A stretch of DNA of 64,000 bases, from positions 62,001 through 126,000 of the forward strand of contig JAVTVJ010000829.1 of the NCBI GenBank assembly GCA_034509425.1. Direction: 5' to 3'. This DNA comes from Eopsaltria australis. Its lineage: Eukaryota; Chordata; Aves; Passeriformes; Petroicidae. Shown here one piece after another: positions 12,806 through 23,100 of this stretch. The stretch's first letter is position 1. The number at the start of each line of letters is the position of its first letter. The notes beneath the pieces are model-generated. The model saw only the letters and a list, made by a program, of their open reading frames with translations, was not told where the DNA came from and ran no database searches. The position numbers and the translations under genes are program-made.

Positions 12806-13456
12806 TGTGGGGGCCGTTGTGGCAGCCCCTAAGGCCACCCCTTGGAAAGGCCGTGTGTGGAACCGGCCCAAGAAGAAGTGGAGTCTCCCCTGGGGCGGAG
12901 CAAAAGATGGTTAGCCCCAAGAGAAGGTGTGATCTTTAGTGGGCTGTCTACCCTCTCCCCATTTGTTTCGTGTTTTGTCAATCACTTGTCAATTACCCTT
13001 AGTTTCCGGAACGTTCGCTTGTATTCGGTAGATGGTTGGTTTTCCCCCTTGTCCTTCTCTCAGCCCCCTCCCCAAATTACCCTCCATTGGTCCCCTTCCC
13101 CTTGTCTCTCCCTGGTCCCTCCTTGGTGCCCTAATCCCATTGGTTGTTATGATCACAATAAAAGTCTGATGCACGCTGGGCTCTGGGCTCTCAGCCCTTA
13201 GAGCTCACGGAGCACAGATCCCCAGATACTACGTTTCAGTGTGGTTACTCCCGCTCAGGAGCCTGTCGCTTTGCTGCAGTTTTGGCAGCTGCTGTAGCCT
13301 TTAGCCTGCCTGCCAAGGAAGGCTGCAACCCACAGCTCGGGGTCCCAGGATCCTGGTGAGTGTGGACCTGACACCAGGGACACTCGCTGCTACTCGGGTT
13401 GCTGACCCTTGCCCTGGTGGTCAGCCCTCACCAGGAAAGACCCAAGGGACATGGCA
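12806..13456 (+). mobile_element. Solo LTR, ERVK-like family, copy 1
   Basis: This 651-bp LTR opens TGTGGGGGCCG and ends ATGGCA, between GACCTT and GACCCT. AATAAA lies at 13157-13162 in the context AATAAAAGTCTGATG, which recurs almost unchanged in the inverted copy at 26368-26994. A pyrimidine-rich stretch precedes the signal in all three copies. A 6-bp duplication is usual for ERVK/alpha-beta-like retroviruses, hence the class. It is much richer in G+C than the DNA around it. No internal viral genes are present, so it is a solo LTR. The open frame at 12842-13201 lies wholly inside the LTR and is not a gene. Confidence 0.8.
13157..13162 (+). terminator. LTR polyadenylation signal, copy 1
   Basis: AATAAA in the context AATAAAAGTCTGATG, shared with copy 3. 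It marks the R region of the LTR. Confidence 0.75.
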
Positions 13457-13462
13457 GACCCT

Positions 13463-14400
13463 CCCTGCTAGGTATTTACTTACTGTTACCGCTAAACATT
13501 TTTCGTATTCTTTTTTTGATCTGTGAGTATAGAGCACTCTACAAAAGAAAGAAAGGACTTCCTCTTAGACGTCATATCACACTGGAAGACAATCTTAAAT
13601 TAGTTGTCTAAGACTATCTTTAGGTCTTCCAACTACTGCTGATCTCTTTTTTAAATTCCTTCTTGCTTCTGAAATGGAAAGCTATTTCAATCTTGAAATT
13701 CAAAAATAAATTGAAAGTAAAAAATATATACATAGGGGGATTTTGTTTAAAATTTTCCATTAAATATTTACCAGGGGAACAGCAGAGGGGTAGAGATGTT
13801 CAGTTTTGTTGTATTACTTTACACTTTCTCATATATAGATATGACCCTTTAGATTTTCATTTGGCTTGAAGGAAACCAAGTACTCTCTTCTTATGCTAAT
13901 TTCACTTAGGGTGTGTTGCAAGAAATGCCAGAAAAGAAAGAATCTTAGAGAAATACAGGTCAATATAATATATCTGTCAGTAGATTTAAATTCAAGTCAA
14001 TTCACCATATTGGTCTAGCCTGCATGTAAGGAGGAGTCTCCCTTCTCTGTGCACACTGTAAAAAGGCCCAGGGGTCACTGGGCCGCCATATATTTGCTCC
14101 TAAATTGTGTAGCTGGTACAGGCATAGCTACTGCTCCACTTTCCAAAAGTTTCCAAAATTCCAGTTTCCCACTTCTGCACAGCATCCCAATAATACAAGC
14201 CTAAAGAAATCTTGTCTCATGAGAGGTAATTATACTCAGTATAAAAGCCCTGTGCAGTAGGACAATCTATGTTAACAGTTGTGTTCTGAGCACTACATAG
14301 GGTTTTCCACTGTTTCCTAGTTAGTTAACACTCCTTTCTGGTATTTTTGTTGAAGTTAAAATTTGAAGGTTTGTAGGGATACTGGAAAGAGAGTACAAAA
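13463..14400. other. Unannotated DNA between LTR copy 1 and the CR1 cluster
   Basis: A+T-rich sequence with open frames of about 70 codons and no recognised repeat. A G+C-richer patch at 14040-14110 matches nothing I know. Confidence 0.5.
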
Positions 14401-14404
14401 TGGA

Positions 14405-14729
14405 GCATTTTATGTGAAGGGATAAACAAGTTACCATAAGGATGGATGCCAAGAGAATGGGGTCATACTATTATCAGTGGTACCCAGCAAAAGAACAAGG
14501 GGAGTGAGCACAAACTGAAACACAGGAAGCTCCATCTGAATACAAGGAAAAGCTTCTGGAACAGGCTGCCCAGAGACATTATGGAGTCTCCTTCTCTGGT
14601 GATATTTAAAACCCTGCCTGTATTCAATCGTGTATAACCTGCTGTAGGTAAACCTGCTTTACTGGGGAGGCTGGCCCAGATGATCTCCAGAGGTCCTTTC
14701 CAACCTCAACCACTCCATGATTCTGTGAT
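14405..14729 (+). mobile_element. CR1 LINE 3' end, plus strand
   Basis: From about 14405 the plus strand follows the end of CR1 ORF2, including the block before the Arg-Thr-Arg-Gly-like motif and the Phe-Trp-Asn-Arg-Leu-Pro-Arg motif near 14550-14575. A typical CR1 3' UTR follows, with the CCAGAGGTCCTTTCCAACCT stretch at about 14686-14705. The end is an octamer-type ATTCTGTGAT at 14720-14729. It is a short, 5'-truncated copy. The 63-codon open frame at 14446-14637 is its remnant. Confidence 0.88.
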
Positions 14730-14733
14730 AAAA

Positions 14734-15058
14734 CACCACATCACTCAGCTTGGTGTCATCTGCAAATCTGGCAAGGGTGTATTCAATCCCTTCATGTAAT
14801 TAATGAAGATGTTAAATAGCACTGGTACTAATATTGAACCCTGAGGGATACTACTTGTTCCTGATGCCCATCAGGACTCAGAGACATTGGCCATTACCCT
14901 CTGGATGCGTCTATTCAACCAATTCCTTGTCCACCTATTAGTTCACCAATCAAATCCATCTTTCTCCAATTTATAGAGAAGGATGTTGGGGGAGACCCAT
15001 TTAAAGGCTTTACAGGAGTCCAGAAGACCAAAATTTCCTTCAGCAGAAATGTATTAAA
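14734..15058 (-). mobile_element. CR1 LINE reverse-transcriptase fragment, inverted
   Basis: The reverse complement encodes the catalytic core of CR1 reverse transcriptase. Nucleotides 14740-14766 read Phe-Ala-Asp-Asp-Thr-Lys-Leu-Ser-Asp, carrying the paired aspartates. About 14800-14857 reads the Pro-Gln-Gly-Ser ... Val-Leu-Phe-Asn-Ile-Phe-Ile-Asn segment. About 14890-14960 covers the region around N-W-L. Only about 325 bases remain and both ends of the element are missing. It lies head to head against two plus-strand CR1 pieces. Stops and frameshifts make it a dead copy. Confidence 0.88.
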
Positions 15059-15078
15059 ATAATTAAGCAAAGTATTAA

Positions 15079-15930
15079 GGTGTGTATTGGGACCAGTGCC
15101 CCAAGTTAAACAGTGCCATTGACACATCTGAAGGACTGGATGCCTCTCAGAGGCACCTGGACAAGCTTAATATGTGATCACATGGGAACCTCGTAAGAAC
15201 AAACACAAGGTGCTGAACCTGTATTGAGGCAACCTCCAGTATCAGTACAAGATGGGAGATGAACAGATGGAGAGTAGCCCTGCCGAGAACAACTTGGGGG
15301 TGCTGGTGGATGAGAGGCTGGACATGACCCTGCAGCGTGCACTTGCACCACAGAAAGCCAAACTTGTCCTGGGCTGCATACAAAGCAGTGTGGCCAGCAG
15401 GGCAAGGGAGGGGATTCTGCCCCTCTACTCTGCTGTGCCCTGGTGAGACCCCACCTGGAGCGCAGTGGTGCTTCCTGATCTGAGGTTCCCAGCACAGGAA
15501 GGATCTGTGGAGCAGCTTGCTGGAGCCAGTCTGGAGGAAGGCCACCAAGATGATTAGAGGGATGGAACACATCTCCTTTGAGGAAACACTTATGAAATTG
15601 AGATTGGTCAGCCTGGAAAAGAGAAGCCTCTGTGGTCACCTTGCAACACCTGAAGGGAGCCTACAAGGAAGATGGAGAGAGACTATTTACAAGAGCATAT
15701 AGAGACAGAGCAAGGGGGAATGGCTTCATACTTAAAGACAATAGGCACTAGAGGCACTAGAACATATTGCCCACAGAAGTTGTGGCTGCCCCATTCCTGG
15801 AAGTGTTCAAGGCCAGGTTGGATGGAACACTGAGCAACCCAGTCTAGGTGTCCCTGTTCACAGGAGGGGGGTTGGAACTAGGTGATCATTAAGGATCCTT
15901 ATAACCCAAACCATTCTATGATTCTGTGAT
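15079..15930 (+). mobile_element. CR1 LINE 3' portion with intact octamer tail
   Basis: The plus strand carries the last third of CR1 ORF2: a Glu-Asn-Asn-Leu-Gly-Val-Leu-Val-Asp-like core near 15285-15315, a Leu-Gly-Cys-Ile block near 15365, and a Thr-Lys-Met-Ile-Arg-Gly block near 15546. The 3' UTR follows and ends with ATTCTATG (15913-15920), ATTCTGTG (15921-15928) and AT. The first 60 bases look like an earlier part of the reverse transcriptase joined directly to the later part, so an internal deletion is likely. The 141- and 153-codon minus frames and the short plus frames here are shadows of this element. Confidence 0.9.
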
Positions 15931-16560
15931 TAGTCTTATGATGGGTACATGATGTTACAAGCATCAGGAAGGAATCTGGGTAATTACTTTGTTATAGTGT
16001 AAATGCATTAATCACAGATATTTCCAGACTGCATCCACAAATTATTTTCAGAGATATATACATTATACCCATGGTGAATCAAAAACATGTTGCCTTATGA
16101 GAAAATACGTCTTACACTACTAAGATAGAAGACATAGTTGCAGTGATCAGTAAATGAAAATTCATTCTATATACTAACTCCTGTCCATAAGCTAGTTTAG
16201 ACTTGTTTTTAAAAATGAAATATTCACCAAAAGAAAATCATTATATACACAGAGATAACATTTAGTCCATAGATTATATCTGGAAAACTCGATGAAATGA
16301 TTCATTGTCAAAAAATCAAGCTGCGTTTCTAAATTTCATTGAACACAACTCAGATTGTGATGCCTAACAAGAATACAGATGGCCCTGAACACAGAGAAAA
16401 TACAAATGGCTTGAAGCCATTTTTTACTTCTGTGCTGAATCTTGCACAGCTGAGCTGCCATTCAGGGTCTGGTTCCTAATTTAGATCTCCACAAACAGGG
16501 GTAATTAGTCTGATAAAGGGAGTAACAGTTGTCTACTGCTATCATTTATAGTTCATTTGG
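15931..16560. other. Unannotated DNA between two CR1 copies
   Basis: A+T-rich sequence without open frames of note. The final 100 bases may include a decayed 5' part of the CR1 that follows, but I could not align it. Confidence 0.5.
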
Positions 16561-16599
16561 ATCTATTAGGTCCCACTGTACACTGGAAACGAAGTCAAG

Positions 16600-17181
16600 T
16601 CACACTACATCAGCCACTGAAGATTGCCTGTGGTTTCACACAGAGCAGAGAGGGGTCTAATTACTTCTGCTCCTCTGTCAGGAGAGCAGTATGCCCTAAA
16701 GGTCTCCACAGCTCCATCTGATTTTGCAACAATGGGATAACCAAAGGTACCCCATGGGAAACGAGGGAGCTGGCAGAGGTGCTCATCAAGCCACTCAATC
16801 ATTAAACAGCAGTTCTGGCTAACCAGGGAGGTCAAAGCTGCCTGGAGGTTCACAAATGATGATCATCTGCTAAAAGGACCATAAGAAGGATCCACAGAAT
16901 TACAGGTGTTTCAGCCTGATCTCACTACTGGAGAAGGTAATGGAACAGATCATCTTGAGTGCCATCACATGTAACATACAGGATGACCAGGAGATCATGC
17001 CCAGCCAGCATAGGTGAATGAAAGGCAGGTCACGCTTGATCTGCCTGATCTCCATCTATGACAAGGAGACTCACAGAACGGATGAGAAAAACACTGTGGA
17101 TGTCAGCCTGGACTTTTGACACCTTTTTCCACAGCATTCTCCTGAGAAAATGGCTACTCATGATTTGGACAGGTGCTCTGT
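16600..17181 (+). mobile_element. CR1 LINE, left part of an interrupted copy
   Basis: The plus strand follows the middle of CR1 ORF2. About 16745-16850 gives the Arg-Glu-Leu-Ala and Gln-Gln-x-Trp-Leu-Thr segments. About 16890-17030 gives the region with Glu-Lys-Val-Met-Glu and Leu-Ser-Ala-Ile-Thr. About 17090-17175 gives the conserved segment ending His-Ser-Ile-Leu-Leu and the Gly-Leu-Asp-like codons. It stops at 17181 and resumes in the same register at about 17849, beyond a solo LTR. Frameshifts and stops show it is dead. The 5' border is uncertain; the match is clear only from about 16690. Confidence 0.85.
17176..17181 (+). repeat. 6-bp target-site duplication, left copy (CTCTGT)
   Basis: CTCTGT is CR1 sequence at the insertion point and is repeated exactly at 17849-17854 after the LTR. 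Removing the LTR and one copy restores continuous CR1 sequence. Confidence 0.9.
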
Positions 17182-17848
17182 TGTGGCGGCTGTGGAAGCA
17201 TCCCCCAAGGCTCGGGTGGAGCCTCTGGACAATGAAGACCCAGAGAGTCCAAAGTGCAAAAAGAGTTAATGGTGGAGGATTTCCCAGGTGTAAGGAAATC
17301 CCCCTGGGGCATGGACTTGAGCGGTTTGCCCCAAGAGCCTGGCAGGCTCTCTGACGGTGGGCTGCTTTCTCCCTGTTGGTTTGCCAGCCTGTCACTCTCC
17401 TGCCCATCAAGGCTTAGTTCTAGAAAGTTCTGTTGCATTTGGTCCCTGGTTGGCTGTCCTACTTTGTCTGCTCCCCTTCCCTCTCCCTATTGGATGATGT
17501 ACCCTTATCCCGCCCTTGCTCCTCCTCTGAGCTTTCCTATGATTGGTCGCATACCGTCAAACAAAAGCCTGATGCAACTGGGGCTCTCGATCTTTTGATC
17601 TCAGATGCCCTGGTGTATGGTTGGATCCCAATAAACCTACACCAGTTATTCTGAACAAAAGACCCCTCTTGTGATTTCACTCTCAGCTCACTGCTTCTGC
17701 GGCATCTCTCCCACGCGCCACCCTGCGCGGCAAGGCCTGTCCGTGGCAGGAGCCTCCATGGCACCACCTGAGCAAACCCCTGACGGATACTTTTCAGGAA
17801 CGCCACTACTGGACAGCTGTCCTCCTGACGGTCATCAGAGAAGTGGCA
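17182..17848 (+). mobile_element. Solo LTR, ERVK-like family, copy 2, nested in CR1
   Basis: This 667-bp LTR starts TGTGGCGGCTG and ends AGTGGCA, with exact CTCTGT copies on both sides. Its start and end resemble copy 1 (TGTGGGGGCCG ... ATGGCA), and its middle shares AGTTCTAGAAAGTTC with copy 3. The expected AATAAAAG site has changed to AACAAAAG near 17562, but another AATAAA lies downstream at 17630-17635. The LTR interrupts one CR1 element, so it is younger than that CR1. There is no internal viral sequence. Several 60-126-codon open frames on both strands lie across it and are chance frames in G+C-rich DNA. Confidence 0.92.
17630..17635 (+). terminator. LTR polyadenylation signal, copy 2
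   Basis: AATAAA lies about 65 bases beyond the place where copies 1 and 3 carry AATAAAAGTCTG. Here that site reads AACAAAAGCCTG, so the downstream hexamer may have taken over. Confidence 0.55.
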
Positions 17849-17854
17849 CTCTGT
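17849..17854 (+). repeat. 6-bp target-site duplication, right copy (CTCTGT)
   Basis: Exact partner of 17176-17181. The CR1 reading resumes here. Confidence 0.9.
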
Positions 17855-18883
17855 TCACTGGGTAAAAACCCAGCTGAATTGCTGGCCAGCTGGGCCTAGA
17901 GGATAGTGGTGAATGGAGATGCACCCAGCTGGTGACCTGTCACAAGACGTGTTTCCCAGAGTTCAGTCATGGGATTATGGCTGATCATGGGATCAGCCAT
18001 GTTTACCATCTTTACTGATGATCTTGACAGGGTGTTTGAGTGCACCTTCAGTAATTTAACCGATGACAGTAAGCTAGGTGGAAGTGTTGATCTGATGGAG
18101 GGTTAGGAGAGGAATCAACAAGGCAAAGTGCCAGATCCTACACTTGTGTCACAAAAATCCCAGGCAGCCCTACAGGCTGGGGGCAGAGTGACTGGCAATC
18201 TGCCTGGCAAAAAAGGACCTGGGGTGCTGATCAACATCAGTTGAACATAAGCCAGCAGTGTGCCTAGGTGACCAAGAAAGCCAGCGGCATCTGGGGCAGT
18301 GTCAGCAATGGTGTGGCCAGTAGACCATAGCAGTGATTGCTCCCCTGTGCTTGGCACTGCTGGACACACCTTGTATTCCTTGTTCCGTTTCTGGGCCCCT
18401 CACTACAAGGAAGACATTGAGGGACTGGAGTGTGACCAGAGAATGGCAATGAAGCTGGTGAATAATCTAGAGCAAAATCTAATGGGGAGCAGCTGACGGA
18501 GGTGGGGTTGTTTTGTCTGGAGAAAAGGAGTCAAAGAGACCTTATCATTCTCTAAAACTTCCTGAAATTAGGTTGGAGTCAGGTGTGTGTTAGTCTCTTA
18601 TCTCAGGTAACAACCAATAGGACAAGTAAAAATGGCATCAGGTCAGAAGAGGTTTAGATCAAATATTAGGAAAAATTTCTTCGTGAAAAGTTGTCGAGCA
18701 TTTGAACAGGCTGTCCAGGAAAGTGTTCAAGTCACCATCCCTGGAAATGTTTGAAAAATATCTAGATGTGGCACTTAGGGACATAGTTCAGCAGTGAACA
18801 TGACAGTGCTCTGTTAACAATTGGACTTGATGATCTTAAGGGTCTTTTCTGACCTAAATTATCCTATGGTTCTATTTTATGAT
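17855..18883 (+). mobile_element. CR1 LINE, right part of the interrupted copy
   Basis: CR1 ORF2 resumes with the Trp-Val-Lys-Asn-Trp-Leu region (about 17858-17900). The strand-transfer and catalytic region follows at about 17960-18080, where Phe-Ala-Asp-Asp has decayed to Leu-Thr-Asp-Asp. A deletion of roughly 50-60 bases follows near 18100. After that come the Ala-Glu-Lys-Asp-Leu-like block (about 18205), the Phe-Trp-Ala-Pro-His-Tyr-like block (about 18390-18410) and the final ORF2 region to about 18770. The 3' UTR ends in degenerate octamers near 18861-18883. With the left part this is the longest CR1 in the window, about 1.6 kb of element. Confidence 0.9.
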
Positions 18884-19979
18884 ACAGGATAGAGTGGAAG
18901 ACATAGTACAGCAAGAAGGAGAGCGCTTCTGTCATTTCTGTCTCTGGACAAAGTCATCCCTATTCAAACATTTTCCACATTGGTATTAAAATACTAACTG
19001 ATATAACCAGCATTGTGACATACAGCCAAAATATCAGGAATTGATTCTATGTATATATAGAAATTATATTTTAAACTATGCTAATGTGTGCTTTTTATCA
19101 TCTTGTTTTCAAACAAGTTAATAAATGATAATAAGATTTCATTTAAAATTCAGTAAGAAAAAACAATTGCATAAGAATTATGCAAAAATTAAAAAACTAA
19201 TCAAAATTAAAATCAGAGTTGTTATCCTCTCCTCAGAGAGCTTGAAAACTACAGATTGTAGGGAATAGCCAATTTAACAGTGAAATTTTATTGTGCTTTC
19301 CCAAACAAAAGCATTTGTTTTCTCCCTGGACAACTTAATAGTCTTTACCTAAATATCTTAGCTTCCAAAAGTATAAGACTGAGCATAGAAAGTATCAGGT
19401 AAAGAGAGGCTGGTGGTTTTTTAGAACAAAGGAGCATAGGAAACCAGGTGCTAAGAGGAAGGCCCTTCCCCAGCTTGTGAAACAACTTTAGTTTCAGTTT
19501 GTATTGGCTGCTGTGCAGCAATAGTAATAACATATTTAATGACATTAACGCTAATGCTCATAGTACCTGGTGTAAAAAGATCACAGTACTTTCTGTCTCC
19601 TTATTAGGTACTTTGATGAATAGTTTAGACCTGAGGCAACACCTGTTAAAATGTGAAGCATTCCATTCATGTAGCAAGTAATTAATGTGCTCCATCTTTG
19701 TGAGAGCACCAGGGCATGTTTAATCTAATACTAGTCTCAAAAATCCATCCTAGCACACATGGTTTTTCAAAGTCTTCATCCTAAACCTCTGAAGAAGAAC
19801 CAGTAGAGAGAACAAGAACCACCAGAACCACCCTCTGGCTCAGAATTCAAATTCCACTCTGAAAGGGCACTGCAAGAAGATGTTCCAAAGAAGAGTTCAA
19901 AGACCTCTAAGTAAGCCAATTTAAGGTTAATTTGCTGCTGCACAACTCTCCTCCTGATCAAAAATAATTAAAGGTGGGC
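18884..19979. other. Unannotated DNA
   Basis: A+T-rich sequence with no element or gene recognised. Minus and plus frames of about 60 codons are chance. Confidence 0.55.
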
Positions 19980-20150
19980 TTCAAGCGGGAGGTTTAATAA
20001 CACTTCCGCATAATTTAATTAGCATTAACAAGGATAATAGGATATTCGTCATATCAACAGACCTGTCAAATTGCGTTCAAATCCTATTAATTCCTGGCCT
20101 CAGTTACTTCCTCTGGCCATAATTTGCACTGTATGAATACATGCTTTATA
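19980..20150. promoter_or_regulatory. Possible conserved non-coding element
   Basis: This stretch resembles vertebrate developmental enhancers. It has a homeodomain-type TTAATTA at 20015-20021, further ATTA cores nearby, and a TALE-type TGACAG on the minus strand (CTGTCA at 20063-20068). It also has two CpG-containing words and no repeat signature. Motif clustering in A+T-rich DNA arises easily by chance, and conservation cannot be judged from one sequence, so this is a candidate only. Confidence 0.25.
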
Positions 20151-23100
20151 TGCCAAAGAGTGAGTGATTTCAAAGGGATAGAGCCTTCCTTAAATTTTCT
20201 CATTTCTAGGATCCAGTATATTCTCTCATCACCTAAATCTGTATTTTCATTTCTTATTAATCCCTCTAACTAACTGCTCCCTTCATCTCCTCTGCTTTTT
20301 GGATTTGTAATTAAGTAATCACTAATAGTCTTTATTCATCTGCTTAGAGGACCTTTCAATGAATTGATAATGCAATGCTTCTCAATTTTTTTTAGCTGTC
20401 AACAACTACATAAAGTATTTAGAATCTTAGTCACCCATTTTGACAGCACAGCACTAAACGCTGTTTCTTGTCTCATTTTCTTTCACAGCATAACTGTAAC
20501 TTTCAAAGGAGGCAAGATATTGGATGTGGTATTCATTATCACCTGATAATTACAGGCTAATTGCATTCTTTGAATTATTTGTCTCCTTATAATGACATAT
20601 TGGAAAATATTGATTGTGGTTTTCTTCAGCATGCAGAGAAAACAGTATGAAAAAGTTGAGAATTTCATCACCTAGTCATGGCACACAACTAGAAGAAAAG
20701 ATCAGTATTGATACCAGTTCACTATACACATTTGACTAATCTTTTCTAATCCTTTTTCAGTTTAATTTCCTAGCTAGGGAGCTCTGAGATATTAAGCTTG
20801 GGACATGAAAATTGTGGGAATTTCTCTGAGAAAAAGAATACATTTTATGCTGACACTACATTTTATACAAAATCACAAAATAACAACAACAACAAAATTT
20901 TCTCTGAAGAGTAAACATCTGAAAGGAAAATGTGTGAGACTTTTGTTAAAGCTGTACACTTCCAGCTTCCAGTTCTTCTGTTTCTCATTGACTTACCCTG
21001 AAATGTTTGCAACTTTTCCTGTGTCAGTGCATATAATTTGGAAACCATTTACCAGGCAGTGCCAGTGAACATATTTTTAACCCAAATCCCTTTTTAACAT
21101 AAACTCTGGAGCAACTGGAAACATAACATGAAGTTATACTACTGCTTATGGTGCTGATGTTTATTTTTGGTGCAAGACTGCTCACTGGAGTGGTTCAGTC
21201 AGCACCACTTCTCACCCTTGGGCTCACATCATGGGCAAGTGCAGAGCATGCAGAAGAGACCACTTTTGACTAAAACCAAGTCAGAAAGACAGTTTTCCAT
21301 GGCACATGGAAGGTACTCCAAATGCTGATGGACACCCGAGCTTAGACTGATGCTAGCCTGAGGCAAATGACTGAAACTGATTCTGTATAAATATCAGGTT
21401 CCCAGACAATAATGATTTTATGATGCAGCACCACTGTGCCCTACCTTCTGATCTAGACATCCTCTGATCCTCACCTTAGACAATGAAACTCTATTGTGTA
21501 TCTACTACTAATAAAAATGAAAAATAAATTAATAGATATTTTTAGTGTTTTAAGTATTTACTTTCAGTTGCACCCAAAATCAGAAGTGACACAAGAGAAG
21601 CTACAACGTTATTTGTTCTGTACTGTTTACTGCATTAATGTTTATCAAAAAGTGGCAATCTTACATTGCAGTATTCCCAGAAGATATATTAATATAAAGT
21701 TTCCACCTTAAGAGACAGACAAATCACAGGTTGTCTTTTGATCAGATTCAAATGGGAAACATACATCCAATTACTACCTTCAACAGAGATCTCAGAAGCA
21801 GGTTAAAGTGCAAATAGAATGTGACTGAAAAATTTCTTGACAATGATTTAATGTGCTTCATTTTAGGAAAACAAAAATTATTATAGTTAATCCTCCAAAT
21901 ATTTCTTATTATACTTTCTTGTGTGTGTACGTTGGTAGTTCTGTCCGGTCCACTTTGCAAGCAGTTTATTTCAAAGAAAGGTTTAGTCAGTCAAGGGAGT
22001 GGAAATATAAAGAATCTAATAGGACCGCAGTCTAAAAAATCCCTTAATATTCAACTCACATCTAACGTACACACTGAATAAAAGTAGGGAAAACATGACC
22101 TGACATTAGGAAGACTTTTGGGTCATTGTAACCCACTTGGAGGAAAAGGAAAAAAGGAGTGTCCTTTGCTTACTCATAGGAGCACAAGTGGGCTAATAAT
22201 AGCATTCTGTGATTAGCAGAGTAGTTTACTACAGACATAAATCAGTATGCACTGCTGGATGGCTGCCCAGTGTTTGGAGGACTTTGTTAACAAGGGACAC
22301 TATTGTTGTACTACTGTTTTGCTACAAACCACAGAAGATTTAAAGAACATTACTTTAAGACCTGATAAGGGTCATAGCAGATTGATTTCTGTAACTTTTT
22401 TGATCAAAAAAACAGCCTGAGAATTATGACAAATGGAGTTTTCTAGGTTAAATACCTCACTGATCTCTCCTCCTTTTGTATATGATATCTTTGATCCCTG
22501 TCAATGCCAACCTAACCATCTGAGACAGAGAAGGAAAATAATATATTCAACAATGTCCCTGAAGAGGTAAAGAAAGCAGCTGCTTCTTTCTTTTAAATTT
22601 TCTTTTTTATGCTAAATTGTCCTTTTGAAGTGATTCAGTCAAAATGCAGAAATCCAGACCAGGTTACTTTTTCTATATAGAATAGATTTAGGCTGGAGTG
22701 TTTTCTTAATTTAGCTATAAAATCTATTCATTTTAAAAGCCCTAAGAAAAGATACTCAGGGTGACCTGCTTCATTAGTTTTTCTTTTACTTTTCCTTCTG
22801 TAACAAAATTAAATTTCAAAATACAAGCTCTGCTTTACTTTTAGCTAATATTTTCTTGTCAGAGGGAATATCATTTTTTATATTTTATGTCCTGCTCTTC
22901 AGTTTAATTATCTGGGCTCTAACTATTGTGCTTAGAATTATGGTAATCAAAATACATTTAGCTAAAAAAAACCTTAACAAATCATGGGCACAGATGACAT
23001 TAATATTAAATGCTGCAATATGTTTCCAAGAACTGATTGTCTTGTCATTTGGCTTGGTGTAACTTTGTAGTATTTCAACAGTATTAAATGAACTATGAAT

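Noticed and set aside
12842..13201. 119-codon plus frame
   Set aside because: It lies inside ERVK-like LTR copy 1 and spans its pyrimidine-rich R-region approach; not a gene.
15147..15639. Overlapping minus-strand frames of 141 and 153 codons
   Set aside because: Both lie antisense across a plus-strand CR1 copy with an octamer tail; shadows of the LINE.
17030..17598. Several 94-126-codon frames on both strands
   Set aside because: They cross the CR1/LTR junction and lie in a G+C-rich LTR; not coherent with any protein.
12806..17848. LTR copies 1 and 2 as the two ends of one provirus
   Set aside because: Each has its own distinct 6-bp duplication, and the DNA between them is unique sequence and CR1 without gag, pol or env.
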